Below are positions 21,945 to 35,683 of a stretch of DNA of 64,000 nucleotides, piece by piece. The notes beneath the pieces are model-generated. The model was given only the letters and a program-made list of their open reading frames with translations. It searched no databases and was not told the origin of the DNA. The position numbers and the translations under genes are program-made. The first letter of the stretch is position 1, and each line of letters starts with the position of its first letter. The stretch covers positions 3,191,804-3,255,803 of the forward strand of contig LNAC01000065.1 in the NCBI GenBank assembly GCA_002007465.1, read 5' to 3'. This stretch comes from Ailurus styani (Eukaryota; Chordata; Mammalia; Carnivora; Ailuridae).

Positions 21945-24900
21945 AAAAATGCAGCCCTAGTCTTATAGGAGCTCAAGTTTGTAAAATGCAAACCCTTAAG
22001 CAAACAATTATAATACAATGTGACATGTGCTATGACAGCTCATAAGCCCTCTGTGTTATATGAGCATAGAGAGAAAATACTCCAAAGCTCTTTGAATGAT
22101 GCAAAGCTTTAGATGAATCTTAAAAGGTCATATAAGATTTTCCAGATAAGCTGAATCAGGGAATAAGCTGGCATCCAGGTTGCACACGTGGATGGCAATA
22201 CGTAACAGCAGAGACAGCTAAAAGATCCTGAGGATTTGTGTTCACCAACATGTAGCATAGTTGTCAGGAAAGTGGATGCTCAGACGGCGATTGTGTTTGC
22301 TGACTGTCTTGTGTCTGGTTGGGTTATTACCAATGGAATATAAGCAAAAGTGATATGTGCCACTTCTGGAATACAGCTTTGAATAAGTAGGTGAGTTTCC
22401 CCCCTTCTCCTTCCCTATCTATCAGATAGGATGGGAAGGAAACAAGGCCCTAAAGTAGAGTCACCAGACTGAAGGAGCTTTGGTCCCTGAGATATCAGGT
22501 GGAGGAAAGTCATCTGCCAACCAGGAATACCTCCCTTATACTATTATGTGAGTGAAAAGTTAACTCCTGTTGTGTTGTCACTGAAATCGTAGTGTTAATG
22601 TGTTATCCAACACCAGGATAACCTACTGGAGATTATGTATAAATACAAAAGGACTTAAGAACCTAGTGGATTTAGAGAGTCTGTAGTGGTGTGAGAGAGA
22701 ATAAATGGAGGGAGAGAAAGATGAGAGAGAGAGGTTGAGACCTCCAGACTGCAAACCAGAGGTAGAGGCCAAGTCATAAAGAAGTTCCTTGGTCATGCTA
22801 AAAAGTTCTTATTTTTAACTGAGTGGTAATGTAGAACTATTGAAATATTTTAGGTAGGAGAGTAAAACAATAAAATTTTTATGTAAGTGCTGTCACTTTG
22901 GCAACAATGTGGGGAACTAAAGAGAATGATGGGTGAGAATAAAAACAGATTTTCTTTCAAGAATATTTTTACCTCATTCCAGTTTCAGTATTTGGCCTAC
23001 TCCTCCATCATAGTGAGAAATATTGTATCCTAATCTCTATTAGCAAGAGAAAATAAGTGATGGATACATAACCACCATGAGTGCTTCATCCACCATAGAA
23101 CAGTGGGCAGACTTTCATGTGCCATATCAAATGATTACAACGAAACCAGTCAGGAAAGAGAAGGGAAAACATCACTTTAACTTTGCCAACACTTTTTGTC
23201 TAGGAAGGATCATTTTCTAAGATATTTGGCAGGTACCATGAATGATTCTACGACCTGTGCTTTCTATTCGAGTGGGATATAAATAAAGGAAGCAAAAGAC
23301 ACTATCTGTATGGGGCCTGAATAGAAAGAACCTATATTAATATTATTCAAAATTCCCAGAAGGTGAGCCACTTACTTTTGCAATATACTTTCAGTCCAAT
23401 AACAAGTAAATATGAAATGTCCACTGTTTTTTCCAAGAGGGGAGCTCAATTATTTTTCATATAGCAAGTGCCTCATCCCTGGGCCCCTATGGTTAAATTC
23501 ATATAAGACCTCAAAACCTAAATGGGCCTGCCTGCACCTTTGTACGAGCTCTGCTCCAGCTTTCAAGAAGACACACGCTGGAGTAAATGGAGTAAGCTGC
23601 TTCCCACCAGAGGTGACCAGATGTAATAGCCATAACAATGCATCTCTCAGACAGATCTCCCACTCTGAGGACTGCAACCCACCGAAGATCTCAGCTACTG
23701 TGCTCAGAAGTCATGACCAAATTCACTGAGGCCAGCCAATGACTGAGTTCAGTAGGGGTAACAAGGCAGGGAGGTGGGGCTGTTCTGAAGGGTCACCATG
23801 GCTTAAGGATGCCCACCAGCCTTGCTAAGCCTTTCTTAGAATTGTGTTATAACCTAAACCTTTTCTTACCTAGCTTTCCTCTACCTTATCCCTCCACAGG
23901 GGCTGCAGTTGCACCAAGATGTGACAACTGTCTCAGTATCCAAAAGCTCTATCCCCATTTTCCCTCAAAAGTTTCCCCAAGAAATCTTTCCCATAACTAA
24001 TCTCTTCCCTGTGTCCATTTCTCAGAGGACCCAAATTAACACACTTGACAAAAGACTCTAGTCCTGTTTCTCCTCACCTCAAGTCTCAAGAGGAAGCAAC
24101 ATCTTGACACAATGTGAAGTCCAGTGGGGAAACTGTAGCTGTACAGTGCACTCAGTTAACAAACACATATGCCCATCTGCGCATCCCCACTGCAGTAGCA
24201 GCAGCTGGAAGATCCTTAATGTCTGAGGCCAGAAACCCATCCATAGAGTCTATCAATGCTTCTGACAGCCAAATGTCCACTCAGTGCTTTAGCCATATGT
24301 TGAAACGAATATGGAGTATCAAATTAATGCACTACACCACAATATTGTGGGAAAGCAGGTGACAGATAAAGTAGGACTGCTAGTAGGAAAAAAAATGCTA
24401 TTGAAGAGGGTTGTTTGTATACTCCCACAAAGGTACAGGATAAAGAAAGCACCAACCACCTGTGCACAAAAGGAAAGAAGAGACTGGCTGCCACAGTTTA
24501 TGGACGCAAACCAGCATTCTCATCAGGAGGCCTTGAGCCCTAGCCTTTCCTTCCCAGGAGAAAAAGAGGCAGCTTGTCCCAGCAAAGCAATACCATGCAG
24601 AGGCCTGGTTCTAGGTTATATTCTTAAAAGCATGACACTTCCCTAAGCTCTGCCCCCTACCCAGCTAGTGACATCACCTTCTCCAAGCAAAAACACTAGT
24701 CCAGATGCATCCTCTACCCATACCTACCTGTTTGGATGTTTGGAAAACTAGGATAGATGTGAACCTTGTGAACCTTTACACTAGATGTGAACCTCTAGTG
24801 AACCTTGACCTCTTCCTAAGAGCACACACACACGCCCCAGGATGGAGCCCGGCCAATATATCTCATTCCTAAACCACTCATAGTCCTACAAATTCCATCT

Positions 24901-26875
24901 CAAGTTCCACCTATGGGGGCCCATGCTCTGATGCAGCCTGTGTTCAATGAATTCCCTCATCTTTGAGTTCTTACAGTCCTCACAGTTTAAACCACACCCT
25001 TTCTGGCCCAGTATTATGAAGGCTTACATTGCTCAACATTGCTTTGCAGACCTTGGCTTTGTCTCCCCCACTAGACAATGAGACTGTTTAGAACAGAGAC
25101 TCTGGGCTGTTTTTCATCTCTTTTTCCTTTAGAAAAGCTACACTTCAGGCAGAATTGTAACCCAACTTTCTCTAAGTCCACAAACTCCTCTGGAGTCAAG
25201 AAGAATAGGGTCTTCCAAATTCATGTAGTTAGTTAGTGACCAACATTTTAAAGTGTCACATGTAAGGAACGTCACACTGAGTGCTGTGATGTTCCTGTCC
25301 TTGGAGAGCTTGTGGTGTAATGCCCATAGCAGATGCCCAACAGGCAAATGACATGATGATGTTTGTAGGAGAAGAAAGGAGGGAAGAAGGTAGGAAGAAA
25401 GAGCCTCATGGGCACTCAGAATGAGAAACATTTAGGAATATGAGCCTTGTCTTTCTGGACTGGCTTTCACTTCATTCTCCACATTGAAAATATAAGAAAA
25501 CTCCTCTCCCTCCTTCCTTCATTCTGCTTTCATGCCACAGACACACAAGGCATTGCTCTAAGACTTGGGAGAATTACAAAAATGAATAAAATACGGTCCT
25601 AACCCTAAAAGATAAAAATGTTTTAATCCTACCAGGCCTTTTCCTCTTCCCAATCTGTGCTCCTGATTTCCGGTAAGTATAAGGTATGAGTACTTCCTAA
25701 GTCTTTTCTATTAAGCCTGTGCTTCATAACCAATCTGCCTGCATCTTATTGACAGTCATTCTACATGACACTGAAGCATCTCCTTAAAGGGGTTTTATTA
25801 GAGGAATATGGATGAGGATTTACTTTTATATATAATGATTATATTTATGTATAAGGGAACAGATCACAGAATGGTTTTGAAAACACAAAGTGTTAAAATC
25901 TCTCTGGCTATGTTCAGACCTATGACTGTGTTCATACACTATCACACACACTGCCACACTGTATGACTCATCCCAACAGGCTCCCTTTAGATTATTTTTC
26001 TGTAGGAGTTGTACTCCCCTTGAGTCATACAATGCAACAAGCCCATCGATACACATGTATCTAATCAGACTAGTCCATGGGTATATATTTAAATGTTACA
26101 TGATATTAAAGAAATTTTAGAAGCCTAAAGCAAACATACATAGTTAATATGCGAAGACTGAAGAAGAAATGAGTTTAGTAGTTCTTTCATTCTGTATGCA
26201 TTGAATGGCTACCAGGAATAATCTAGATAAATGAAGCATTGCCCCTTAATAAAATAAGAAGATAAATCCTTAAACTATATATTAAATATCAACTTGATTA
26301 GTGTATCAGACACTGTTGATTGCCAACTCAGCATTCATTTCCCCCCCTTTTCCCAACAAAGCCCTGATTTGTTCAGCTATCCACCCCTCCTCACACAGCT
26401 ATGTACTGAGGGTAAGTTGACTTCCCCTTCAGCTCCACGGTGTTCCCATTCCCCTTGCTGATAATTGGTACTAGAACAGCATGTGACTCTATTCTGGTCA
26501 ATAAAAAGTGAAGGGAAGCTGGCTAGGGAGCTTCTTAGAAAAACTTTGATATCCTAAGAGAGAGAGAGGAGTGATGAGTTCTCTCCTTCCTCAGGATATT
26601 ATTGGGCCTGGTTAGGATACCAGGAACTTCCATACTCGCCTTAGTCCTCACCTGATGTTAACGTCAGCACTGGGCATAGCAGAGCAAAGAAAAGGAAAGA
26701 AATCTGTGTCCTTGATGACAATAACGGGCTGCTGAATCAACCAGGCCTGAAGACTATTCTTCTCTGGAGTTCTATTTATGGGAGATAATAAATGTCCTTA
26801 TTGTTTAAGTCTGTTTCATTCAAGGTTTCTGTTATTAGCAACTGAATGCATCCTAACAGATATAAACTATTTTTT

Positions 26876-27057
26876 ATATTTTATTTATTTATTTGACAGA
26901 AAGAGAGATCACAAGTAGGCAGAGGCAAGCAGAGGGAGAGGGGGAAGCAGGCTCCCCGCTGAACAGAGAGCCCAATGCAGGGATAGATCCCAGGACCCTG
27001 GGATCACAACCTGAGCCGAAGGCAGAGGCTTAACCCACTGAGCCACCCAGGAGCCCC
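26876..27057 (-). mobile_element. Can-SINE, complete
   Basis: Reverse orientation, with TTAACCCACTGAGCCACCCA. The duplication ATAAACTATTTTTT is at 26862-26875 and 27058-27071. Confidence 0.95.
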
Positions 27058-28414
27058 ATAAACTATTTTTTTAAACAAGTAAATGTATAAAGTCCTAAGG
27101 AACCCTAAAGGAAAGACCAACTAAAACTCCCCCCCGCCCCGCCCCAGTGTTAGGGAAGGCCTCACACAGGAGGTTCTTAAGGATGTGTAGGAATTCTCCA
27201 GGTAGAATAGAGAGCAAGAACTTTCTAGAAAGAAGTAATCAGAAATCAATGAGCATGTTGCTAATCAGGCATATCAAGCAGTTTGGGACAGCTAACTAGG
27301 GCAGCTGAGATCTAGGGCCCCAGCACAGCTAAGAAACAAAAAGGAGTTCAAGAGGGAGAGACAGTTGGCAAAAAGGTCTTGAGAAAGAATGGTGGGAGGC
27401 TCTTGTTGGGAAAAAGACTTGCTGTGTTTTTCAGCTAAGGAAACAGCACTGGGAGACAATTATCTGAAGAGAGAAATGAGAATTAAGATATGGTGAGGAC
27501 ATGGAGAGGAAGTTAACATCAGAATTTGTCTATATTTATATGAGGAAGAATTTAGCAAAGGAATTTGAGTACAGGAGTTTTAAGATGACAGTAATAAAAT
27601 TAAGCCAAGGAAGAGCATTGTTTACCATTATCAGGACTTGTTACAGTGGGAGACTCTTTAAAGCAGGGTATCTAAGATAGTATTTCAGTCACCCAGATTA
27701 AAAAAATATGAACTGGGGGTTCAAAAATGTGGAAATAAAGAAGGAAAGAGTGTAACAAACATTGTAAGGGAGCCAAATCAGTGGACACCAATTAACTGTC
27801 TGCAAGTTAGTATTCACAAATATTGGGCTTTAAGTGTCATCTTCACAATTTTTCCCTTTTTACTTGATAGTTATCTACCTCCTCCATCATATCCAAGTCT
27901 TTACCAGAACAGTGATTTAGAGAGATGATATGGGTTTGAATTTCAAATGCTAAATGCATTTCCTAACTTTTTTGTTGGCACTTTAGTTTTTTCCTGAGAT
28001 TAATCACAGACAGAACCGAAAGTAAAAATATACAATGCTCTCTGATTATTTAGGGATTTCATTCCTTCTCTGCCCTCCCACCAATCTTCTAAATTCAAAG
28101 GACTAAAGGAAAGTGTGGGTGTTGCTAAAAGGGACACAATTTATTGCTTTGTGCTGGCTCATTATCAACTTGCTTTGGTGAAGAAAAAAATCCTCTCAGG
28201 GTTTCAGAATAGGTCTGGGGTACCTGCCAGTAAGAGTATCCCATGATGTTCCAAGGTGGAAAGGGGTCCATGAACCTGTCCCACTTTTGGATGCCTCATT
28301 CAAAGTTCTATCTTCTCACAGGTTAGAGTCACATGGGAAATGACAGAAAGACCTGACCAGCAGATCTTCTATCATGGTAGGGTGTCCACTGTTTATCTCC
28401 ATCTTTGGTGTATA

Positions 28415-28419
<5 letters not shown>

Positions 28420-28507
<88 letters not shown>
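28420..28507 (+). repeat. Compound (CT)n(CA)n microsatellite
   Basis: About 27 CT units run directly into about 16 CA units in SLC9A9 intron 1. Confidence 0.96.
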
Positions 28508-28913
28508 CACAGAGCACACATTTCACAGCACTCTGGAGTTCCTAACATTGGATTATAGATAACTTTTCTCTAGAAACTATCTCAGCCACCAGCTTATACA
28601 TAGCTAACACCCAGTTTACAGAAGAAATATAGAGATAGAGATATCTAACTAGCCACATACTGACTAAAACAAAATGATTTCTTATTTTATAATGTTTACA
28701 CAAAACGATCTTTTTTTTCCTCAAACCAGAGGGGGAAATATTATAAAGTAATATAAACAGTAAAAGAGCAGAGATGGGTAGGGAACTCTCTAATTAGTGA
28801 AGATTTTCTCCCAACCCCCCTTTCAGCTTAGGAGGATAACAGAGAAAGAGAAAATATAGAAGAAAGTAAAGGAGACAAAACTAGGAACCACCATATTCAA
28901 CTTTATTTTCCTA

Positions 28914-29082
28914 GTGAAGGAGTTCTCAAACTTTAATGCATTAGAAATCTCTGAAAGGTTTGTTAAACACAAATTGCAGCATTCTGCCCCAAGTTTCCTA
29001 CTCAGTAGGCCTGGGTTGAGGCCCACATACTTGCATTTCTACAAAGTTCTCAGGTGATGCTGATGCTGTGAGAAGCACTGTC
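28914..29082 (+). mobile_element. MER5A-type hAT transposon fragment
   Basis: The plus strand reads AGTTCTCAAACTTTAATGCA, then CTCAGTAGGCCTGGGTTGAG and CTCAGGTGATGCTGATGCTG, ending GAGAAGCACTG. This is the MER5A order in forward orientation. Confidence 0.82.
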
Positions 29083-29894
29083 ATATAAGACAATAAATAG
29101 TTCCTACCATTAGCAGTGCCACTGCAGTCACAGAACCCTGTCAAAGTCCATGGCACTAGACTCATGGACACAGGTTTCAAATAGCATGGAGAGCCCAAAA
29201 GCATAATTAAAGATTCCACCTGTAGTCCCTTCCAAAAATTCAATTCAATTAAACTAATATCTGATGAAAGCCTATTTTGCATGATTCATGAGAATAAGGC
29301 ATTTACAGTAACTTCCCCACCCATTCTGACAGCCACAGACATTTAAAACCAGAGGGTCTATAGACTTGCAACACTGCTTTCCCTGATGCTGGGGCAGGTG
29401 TTTTCAAGGCAGCCTCATCCATCTCCCTGGGACATTTTAACCTAGCTTCTTGGCAAAGACGTACTTTCACAATATTGCTCCCACTCTATTTCCCACACTG
29501 GGCTTTTTACTATGATAGGATAATACTTCTGAGGCCTTAAGGTAAAAGAAAAACTTTACTACTTGCTTCCTTTCCCCAATCCTTCCCCACCCCTGACTAC
29601 ACATTAGCATCAGACTTTGGTGGGAGGACAAAATTTGAGAGCCTTAGCTTTCGAAATGGTCTTCTTGTCAATTATTCTGTGACGGCTTGGCCAAAGTTGT
29701 AAATTTTCTGAGCTTCTCTGTCCTTATATGCAAACTGAAGATCACTGTATTTTGCATGGATGTGGTAAGGATTAACAATAATATTTATAGTTAGATATCT
29801 CAGTCTCTATCTTTCTTCTGTAAACTTCCTAAGATACTATCACTTGGCACAGAGTAGACATGTATTAAATAATAGCAACTCTGCTAAGGCTAGG

Positions 29895-30020
29895 TGTGTG
29901 AAAGGACATGGGTTTTATGGTCCTGGGCTTAAAGTTCGGCCCTGTTACCAGCAAGTCATTTTATATCTCTGAGGGTCGGTTTCCTCTTTTGTGACATGAA
30001 AATGATAATACCTCCTCCCC
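29895..30020 (+). mobile_element. MIR SINE fragment
   Basis: Forward MIR core: GTTACCAGCAAGTCATTTTA, then CTGAGGGTCGGTTTCCTC and ACATGAAAATGATAATACC. Confidence 0.7.
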
Positions 30021-30059
30021 AACACACACATGCAGACACAAATACACCCAGGTTTGTGA

Positions 30060-30275
30060 TATCCTGTGGTCACATGGAGCCGAACTACCAAGGTTTGAGT
30101 TCCAGCTGTGGCATTTTGTGGATTTGTGAACTTAGGGAGTTTACTTGAATTTGGTGCCTCAGTTTCCCCATCTAAAGAAAGGTTGTTGTGAGGAGTAAAT
30201 GAGTGAACACAGGTAAAGCCCTATGACAAAACAGTTCACGTTGTAAATCCTATTTGTGTTAGCTATTTTTACTAT
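30060..30275 (+). mobile_element. MIR SINE fragment
   Basis: Forward MIR core: GGTTTGAGTTCCAGCTGTGG, then TGCCTCAGTTTCCCCATCTA and GTTGTTGTGAGGAGTAAATG. It directly follows another MIR fragment. Confidence 0.8.
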
Positions 30276-31039
30276 TATATTTTGACACAATACATGTTTC
30301 ACAAATGTTAGCTCTTTATATCTCCACTTTCCTAACCATATAATTTTAATCCAACTTAGACTATATATAATGTCTCCATAAACAGTTTGAATCATAGATT
30401 CATTTTCTTGATGTGTTTATTTCTTACTTAGCTTTTAATACCCTGAGGGAGGATCTTCTGAGGTACCACAAGAGTTTGCACTCAGGGCTTCCTCTGTAGC
30501 TCCTTAGAGATTCAGAAGCACGACAAAATGTATAGGAGATTATTTTCTTAAAGTCAACTATTAAAAACTACAGAGAGCAATGTGCCTTGAATTTTTGTAC
30601 TTTTTCAACATTTATTTGGCTAACACTTTACAGCATGGAAAACCTTGTCCTCTGAAGCTCCTTAAAATCAACCCTTTCACACTAAAAGGAGAGCCAAGTT
30701 CAGTTCACTGGGCTCTTAACCCTAATTATCTTTCCTACAGATTTCTTCAAATTAAACCAGAAGCACACTCTGATTTTCAGATGACATGCATCCATAAACA
30801 CCTGAATTCTCAACCTGCCCTCTCTGTTCTGATGATATAACTTGCTCTCCTTACCTTTCTGACAGGAATTCAATAAGATTTACTGAGCACTCACTACAAA
30901 ATCAGAGCAGAACTGGAAGCACTAAGAATGGTAAAATAACACTAACTAAAATCCTGTCTGGAGGGTTCTGGGGAAAAAAGTTACTGATTTGGGTTGGAGT
31001 GGCTGAGAGATGCCTGATGGCTGAAGTTAGCCTTGGCCT

Positions 31040-31150
31040 AAAGTTTGAAGGACTTTGCAGCTGGAAGGATGCTTTCATTTCTTCCTCATTCGACAGATGA
31101 GACAAGTAAGGTCAGAGATTAAGTCACTTGCCCAAAGTAATGCACCTAGC
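31040..31150 (-). mobile_element. MIR SINE fragment
   Basis: Reverse MIR core: CATTCGACAGATGAGACAAG, then GATTAAGTCACTTGCCCAAA. The long (GAAA)n tract begins directly after it. Confidence 0.7.
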
Positions 31151-31152
31151 AC

Positions 31153-31192
31153 TGAAAAAAAAAAGAAAGAAAGAAAGAAAGAAAAAGAAGGA

Positions 31193-31260
<68 letters not shown>

Positions 31261-31269
31261 AAAAGAAAG
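31153..31269 (+). repeat. (GAAA)n tetranucleotide tract
   Basis: About 115 bases of GAAA units with a few interruptions lie directly after a MIR fragment. The Lys/Glu-rich and Ser/Phe/Leu-rich open frames over it are repeat artefacts. Confidence 0.96.
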
Positions 31270-32629
31270 TCCTCAGGATTAAAACCCCAAATCCTCAAAA
31301 GAGCATCCAATGCTTTCTCTGTAAAGCAGACCACATTTGAGTAAGTACAAAGCCTCAGAAGGACCTTTCAGGCAGGGGGAGGAGCACAAAGTGGTAATAA
31401 ACATCTTTTATAGGCCTGGTAGTAAAGAAGGTGTCCTGGACTGGAGCAGAGCAACATGGATCAGTAGGCTGGAGACACATGATGTTGAGCAGCACAATTG
31501 TACCCTGAGGAACCTCTAAGCAGTGCCACGATGAAATCAATGCCCTCTGATTTTTTAAGAAACATAGTTTTTAAAACCTCAGTGATTCATCATGTAACTA
31601 TATTATCTATAAATTTCAAAAAAACCATGCTACTGAGTGAATTACTTGACCCTATTATATTTTTAAGTATACTGTTAAACCTAGTTTACCTAGTTTAACA
31701 TGACATAGTTTAATGAATTCAAAATCTAAATTTTGTGGCTTAGAATTTTCCTTCTGTCTACTAAACAGGGAGCAAATTTCCATATGAGTTCAGAGAGTGT
31801 CCCTTAAAGTGTAAGGCCATAAAATCAAAGATAGAATTCTAAGAGGTTTAAATTGTTCTGTCCCTAAGCTTAGATCCCAACTCTCAAATGTATAGCATTA
31901 TGAATGTCCTCTAAAGTACGAGAGCCCGCAGTGATATGTAATGAAATTCTTAATGTTATCAGGGAACAAGGAGCAACTTTGCTTTTATGAACAATGAACA
32001 TGGGATACAGGGCTCTAAGTGTGCAGCACTAAGTACACCAGCTGCTGTCAATCAATATTTTGACCATTAATAGTCATTTAAGCTATTAGTCCAATTTAAA
32101 TGAATATCATCATTGCTTAGCTATTAAACCAGTTATAGATTCCAATCCTTGAATTTTGAAACGAGAGCCATAGAATGTCATAAGACACAATTACCCATTA
32201 CTGTTCCTCATGAAGTAAAAATATTGTTATAATGCTGCCACTGATTTTCAAAAGCATCTTAGGAGCATTCATGTCAAAAAAAAGAAGATATCTTTCAATA
32301 ATTGATTGTTTGTAGTTGGAGTATCAGATTTATCTCCAATGAATACAGAATCAGACCAAATACTGCACATGATTTTTCTTGGCCTTTATAACACTTCATA
32401 TGACATCTTCAGGTTAACAACTTGGAAATTGTTTCTAACAAAAACTAAGACAGCAGTTAAATGTTCTGTTTGATAACTTTTCCCCCAGTTTTCTTTAACT
32501 GTTCATTTCCTAAGTCCCTGCTCCTTAGAATTTTTAAGTTGGATTCCTGATATACTAATAAATGCATTAACATCTATTGTGTCTTCTAAAGGATATTAGA
32601 CACATTTCAGCAGAATACCAGAAGAAAGG

Positions 32630-32765
32630 CAGGATGTCTTGGTAGAGATGGATGTTGAATTCCAATTCCTCAGCTAATTACATGACCTTCACCTCAATAA
32701 GTTTTCCTTTCGTTGTCTGTGAAATTGAGATGTCGGAATTATCATCTCTAAGACTTCTTCCCAAA
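32630..32765 (+). mobile_element. MIR-like SINE fragment
   Basis: Weak forward MIR match: GAATTCCAATTCCTCAGCTA, then TTACATGACCTTCACCTCAA and GTCTGTGAAATTGAGATG. Confidence 0.55.
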
Positions 32766-33079
32766 TTATGAATTTCAAATTCATTTTTAGGCTCTGGGCA
32801 CATCATTCACTTGGCATTTCCTTTCCCCTTCTCATTTAAACGTGCATATTAGAATGGCCAATCTTGTTACTCTGTCATAGTCTCAGACTATTTTATCACT
32901 GACAAAAAGTCAGTGATAACATTTCAGGTATAACATTTAGATCATCCCTGAAGAAGAAATATGTCATTAATGCCATCCATATGGACTATTTTCAGAGACT
33001 ATTGGTAAGAGCTCTTTTATGATGAATAGGAACCAACTTCATTAGACATATGTGTAGATGTATAAGAGCACATGGACCT

Positions 33080-33205
33080 TGTTATGAGTGGCTGTTCAGT
33101 TTTGGAGAAGTTACTTCACTGTTCTGAGAGTTAGTTTCTTCCTCCGTAAAATGAGGGAGCTAGAGAAGATAATCTCTCAGATCCCCTTAAATTTCAACAA
33201 TTATA
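33080..33205 (+). mobile_element. MIR SINE fragment
   Basis: Forward MIR core: GAAGTTACTTCACTGTTCTG, then AGTTTCTTCCTCCGTAAAAT and GAGGGAGCTAGAGAAGATAA. Confidence 0.65.
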
Positions 33206-33345
33206 ATTCTATACCAACAAAAAATTAAACAACACTAAAATAGAAATACTTTCATTGGTTTATATAGTTTAAGATAACTTAAGGATACTCAGAATTCTAG
33301 TAAAAGAATAGTTATGCACATACATACACATTTTCCTAATTTTTT

Positions 33346-33542
33346 TAAGTTTTATTTATTTATTTTAGATAGAGAGAGAGAGAGCACCAGTGGGGGGAGA
33401 GGCAAAGTGAGAAGGATGGAGAGAAGCAGACTCCACGCTCAATGTGGAGTCCATCACAGGGCAATCTCTTGACCCTGAGATCATGACCTGAACCGAAATC
33501 AAGTGTCAGCCACTTAACCAACTCAACCACTCAAGTGTTCCT
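33346..33542 (-). mobile_element. Can-SINE, old and diverged
   Basis: Reverse orientation with a diverged head (AACCAACTCAACCACTCAAG). Flanks TTTCCTAATTTTT and TTTCCATAATTTTT are a likely target-site duplication. Confidence 0.88.
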
Positions 33543-33817
33543 GTTTCCATAATTTTTATAATCATTTTACTTTGCATTGTGTCAGAATTTGCTTTTAATA
33601 ACTTATAAATAAAAAGTTCATGAAGGAACAAAAATAAGACAACTGAATTCCACTCTTATTAACCATAAGCCTTAAAAATAGCAATTTAAAGAAATGCTAT
33701 CTGAACTATTGTGCAATATGCTAATATTTTATGACTTCAACTGCAACTTAAAAGTATTTCATTGTTTTGAGAATTAAAGATAATCTGAGATTTTTTTCAG
33801 GCTCAAAAGTAAAAGTT

Positions 33818-34016
33818 AGGGCTCCTGGGTGGCTCAGTGGGTTAAAGCCTCTGCTTTCGGCTCAGGTCATGGTCTCAGGGTCCTGGGATCGAGGCCCGCA
33901 TTGTGCTCTCTGCTCAGCAGGGAACCTGCTTCCTCCTCTCCCTGTCTCTCTGCCTGCCTCTCTGCCTACTTGTAATCTCTCTCTCTGTGTCAAATAAATA
34001 AATAAAATCTTAAAAA
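33818..34016 (+). mobile_element. Can-SINE, complete, young type
   Basis: Head AGGGCTCCTGGGTGGCTCAG with TTAAAGCC and an AAATAAATAAATAAAATC tail. The duplication AAAAGTAAAAGTT is at 33805-33817 and 34017-34029. It is 1.7 kb downstream of exon 1, antisense to SLC9A9. Confidence 0.95.
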
Positions 34017-35683
34017 AAAAGTAAAAGTTGCATTTATTTATTGTGAGTAAAAAGTATGGTTCAATTTTAAGAAATCACCAAAATTTAATCAAAAGTTTTA
34101 CAAAATCGGTATCTTCATGATAGATAAACTGATACTGGTAAAATGACTCATAGTTTAATCAAACTCAGTGTTGTGAAGAAATCTTTTCTTATTAGAAGAA
34201 GGTTTATAATTTTAAAATCTGTGCTGTTTTGCAAAACCAGATATAGCCCTTTTATTTAATGCCAAGAATTACATTGTTTCTGGCTTCTCAGATTACATCC
34301 CATATCCTCATTGATTATTTATTAGCTAAATCCAGAGAAAGAAAGATCGTGGTTCACTGTTGATGGAGAAGGGCAAATGACTGCTGCCTAGGGCTTTAAC
34401 CTGACAGAATCACTTCCTTTCTCTTTGACTTTCTCTTCAACCTGATTGTGTTTTCCCCTCAGAAGAGAGTTTTGTTTTGTGCTTTAAGACAAAGGAATTT
34501 AACTTGGTGCTCCGAAGGGATCAGCACATCAATCTCCTGAAAGAAATTATACTGCTTAGCCTAAAGCTTTTAGTTCCTACCTTAAGTACCTCACAGTGGA
34601 ATTCAGTTCAGGCACACAATTTCTCATGGTCTCAAATCATGAGTGTACATTGTTATCATCATGACATCACATGGTTAGCATATAAAATGTTCGTTGATCC
34701 TGTTCCCCGAACCTCAGGGATATAAATGGCTTCAAGACTTCCAAAATGAGGGAAACAAAATATAAAAGTACATTTTTTACAATGAATTATAGCAATGGTC
34801 CACCTGTTTTCATTGTATTCAAAATTTCTATCCATTACTAGGCTGAGAGCAGAATGGCAATGTGAAAGTCAGTAAGTTTTAAAACTACTACCGTCTTGCA
34901 TTTTACTTTCAAAGATGAGAGTACGGTGTGGATAATCTGTCACATTTTATTCCACTTTCTGAAAGGCATGACATGGTAAATTGTATAGAAAGAGTAATAC
35001 TTTGGAAGTTTGAAATGTTAAATGCTTTTCTACATCTTGCTCTCTCCTCCCCCCCCAAAAGGTACATAACAAATAACATTAAAATGACAATTATAAATTA
35101 GAAAGTCTGAAACAGCCTGAAAAATTAAAAGTATTACATAAAGAAACTCTCCTATAAGAAAATAAAACATTGCCCATATAATTAAAAGGATTTGGATACA
35201 ATTATTCCAATAGAAGGAGTGGTAAGTTTCTGAACATTTCCATCTTGAAACTATTTGACAAAAGAGGATTTACTCCATACATTTTTAAATGATGTTATTT
35301 CTGGAACTTTATAATGCTTATCAGTTCCTCCTGTGAAAGATGGGTTGCCCTTTTGTGACTGCGGAGCCATGACTTCCCAATATCTATCATTACAAAAACA
35401 AACAGTTTACTCGGTTTGACTCCCCACATGACAATGGACCCACATCTGTCAACAAACTCGCATTATGTGTGCCGGGTGAGAACATGACATTTACTCTTGT
35501 GACAGGGCAAATTTCGGCAGTTCATCTGGAAAGAGATGAGCATTCATTATGCTAAGGCACCTTTCATCAAGCTAATGACATTTCAATCAGCACATTTTCT
35601 CCAGTTTCAATACTTTGCCATCTGAGCACAAGTCTCTAATTACGCCCAAGCAACAAGTTTCACATAAATCCTACAATTTCTGC

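Noticed and set aside
23412..24646. Cluster of 75-111 codon open frames in intron 1
   Set aside because: Overlapping frames on both strands, no recognisable domain and no splice-bounded exon structure. A pseudogene could not be excluded, but nothing supports one.
28329..28558. Repetitive open frames over the (CT)n(CA)n tract
   Set aside because: Translation of a microsatellite; no gene.
31055..31340. Lys/Glu-rich and Ser/Phe/Leu-rich open frames
   Set aside because: Direct translation of the (GAAA)n tract in different frames.
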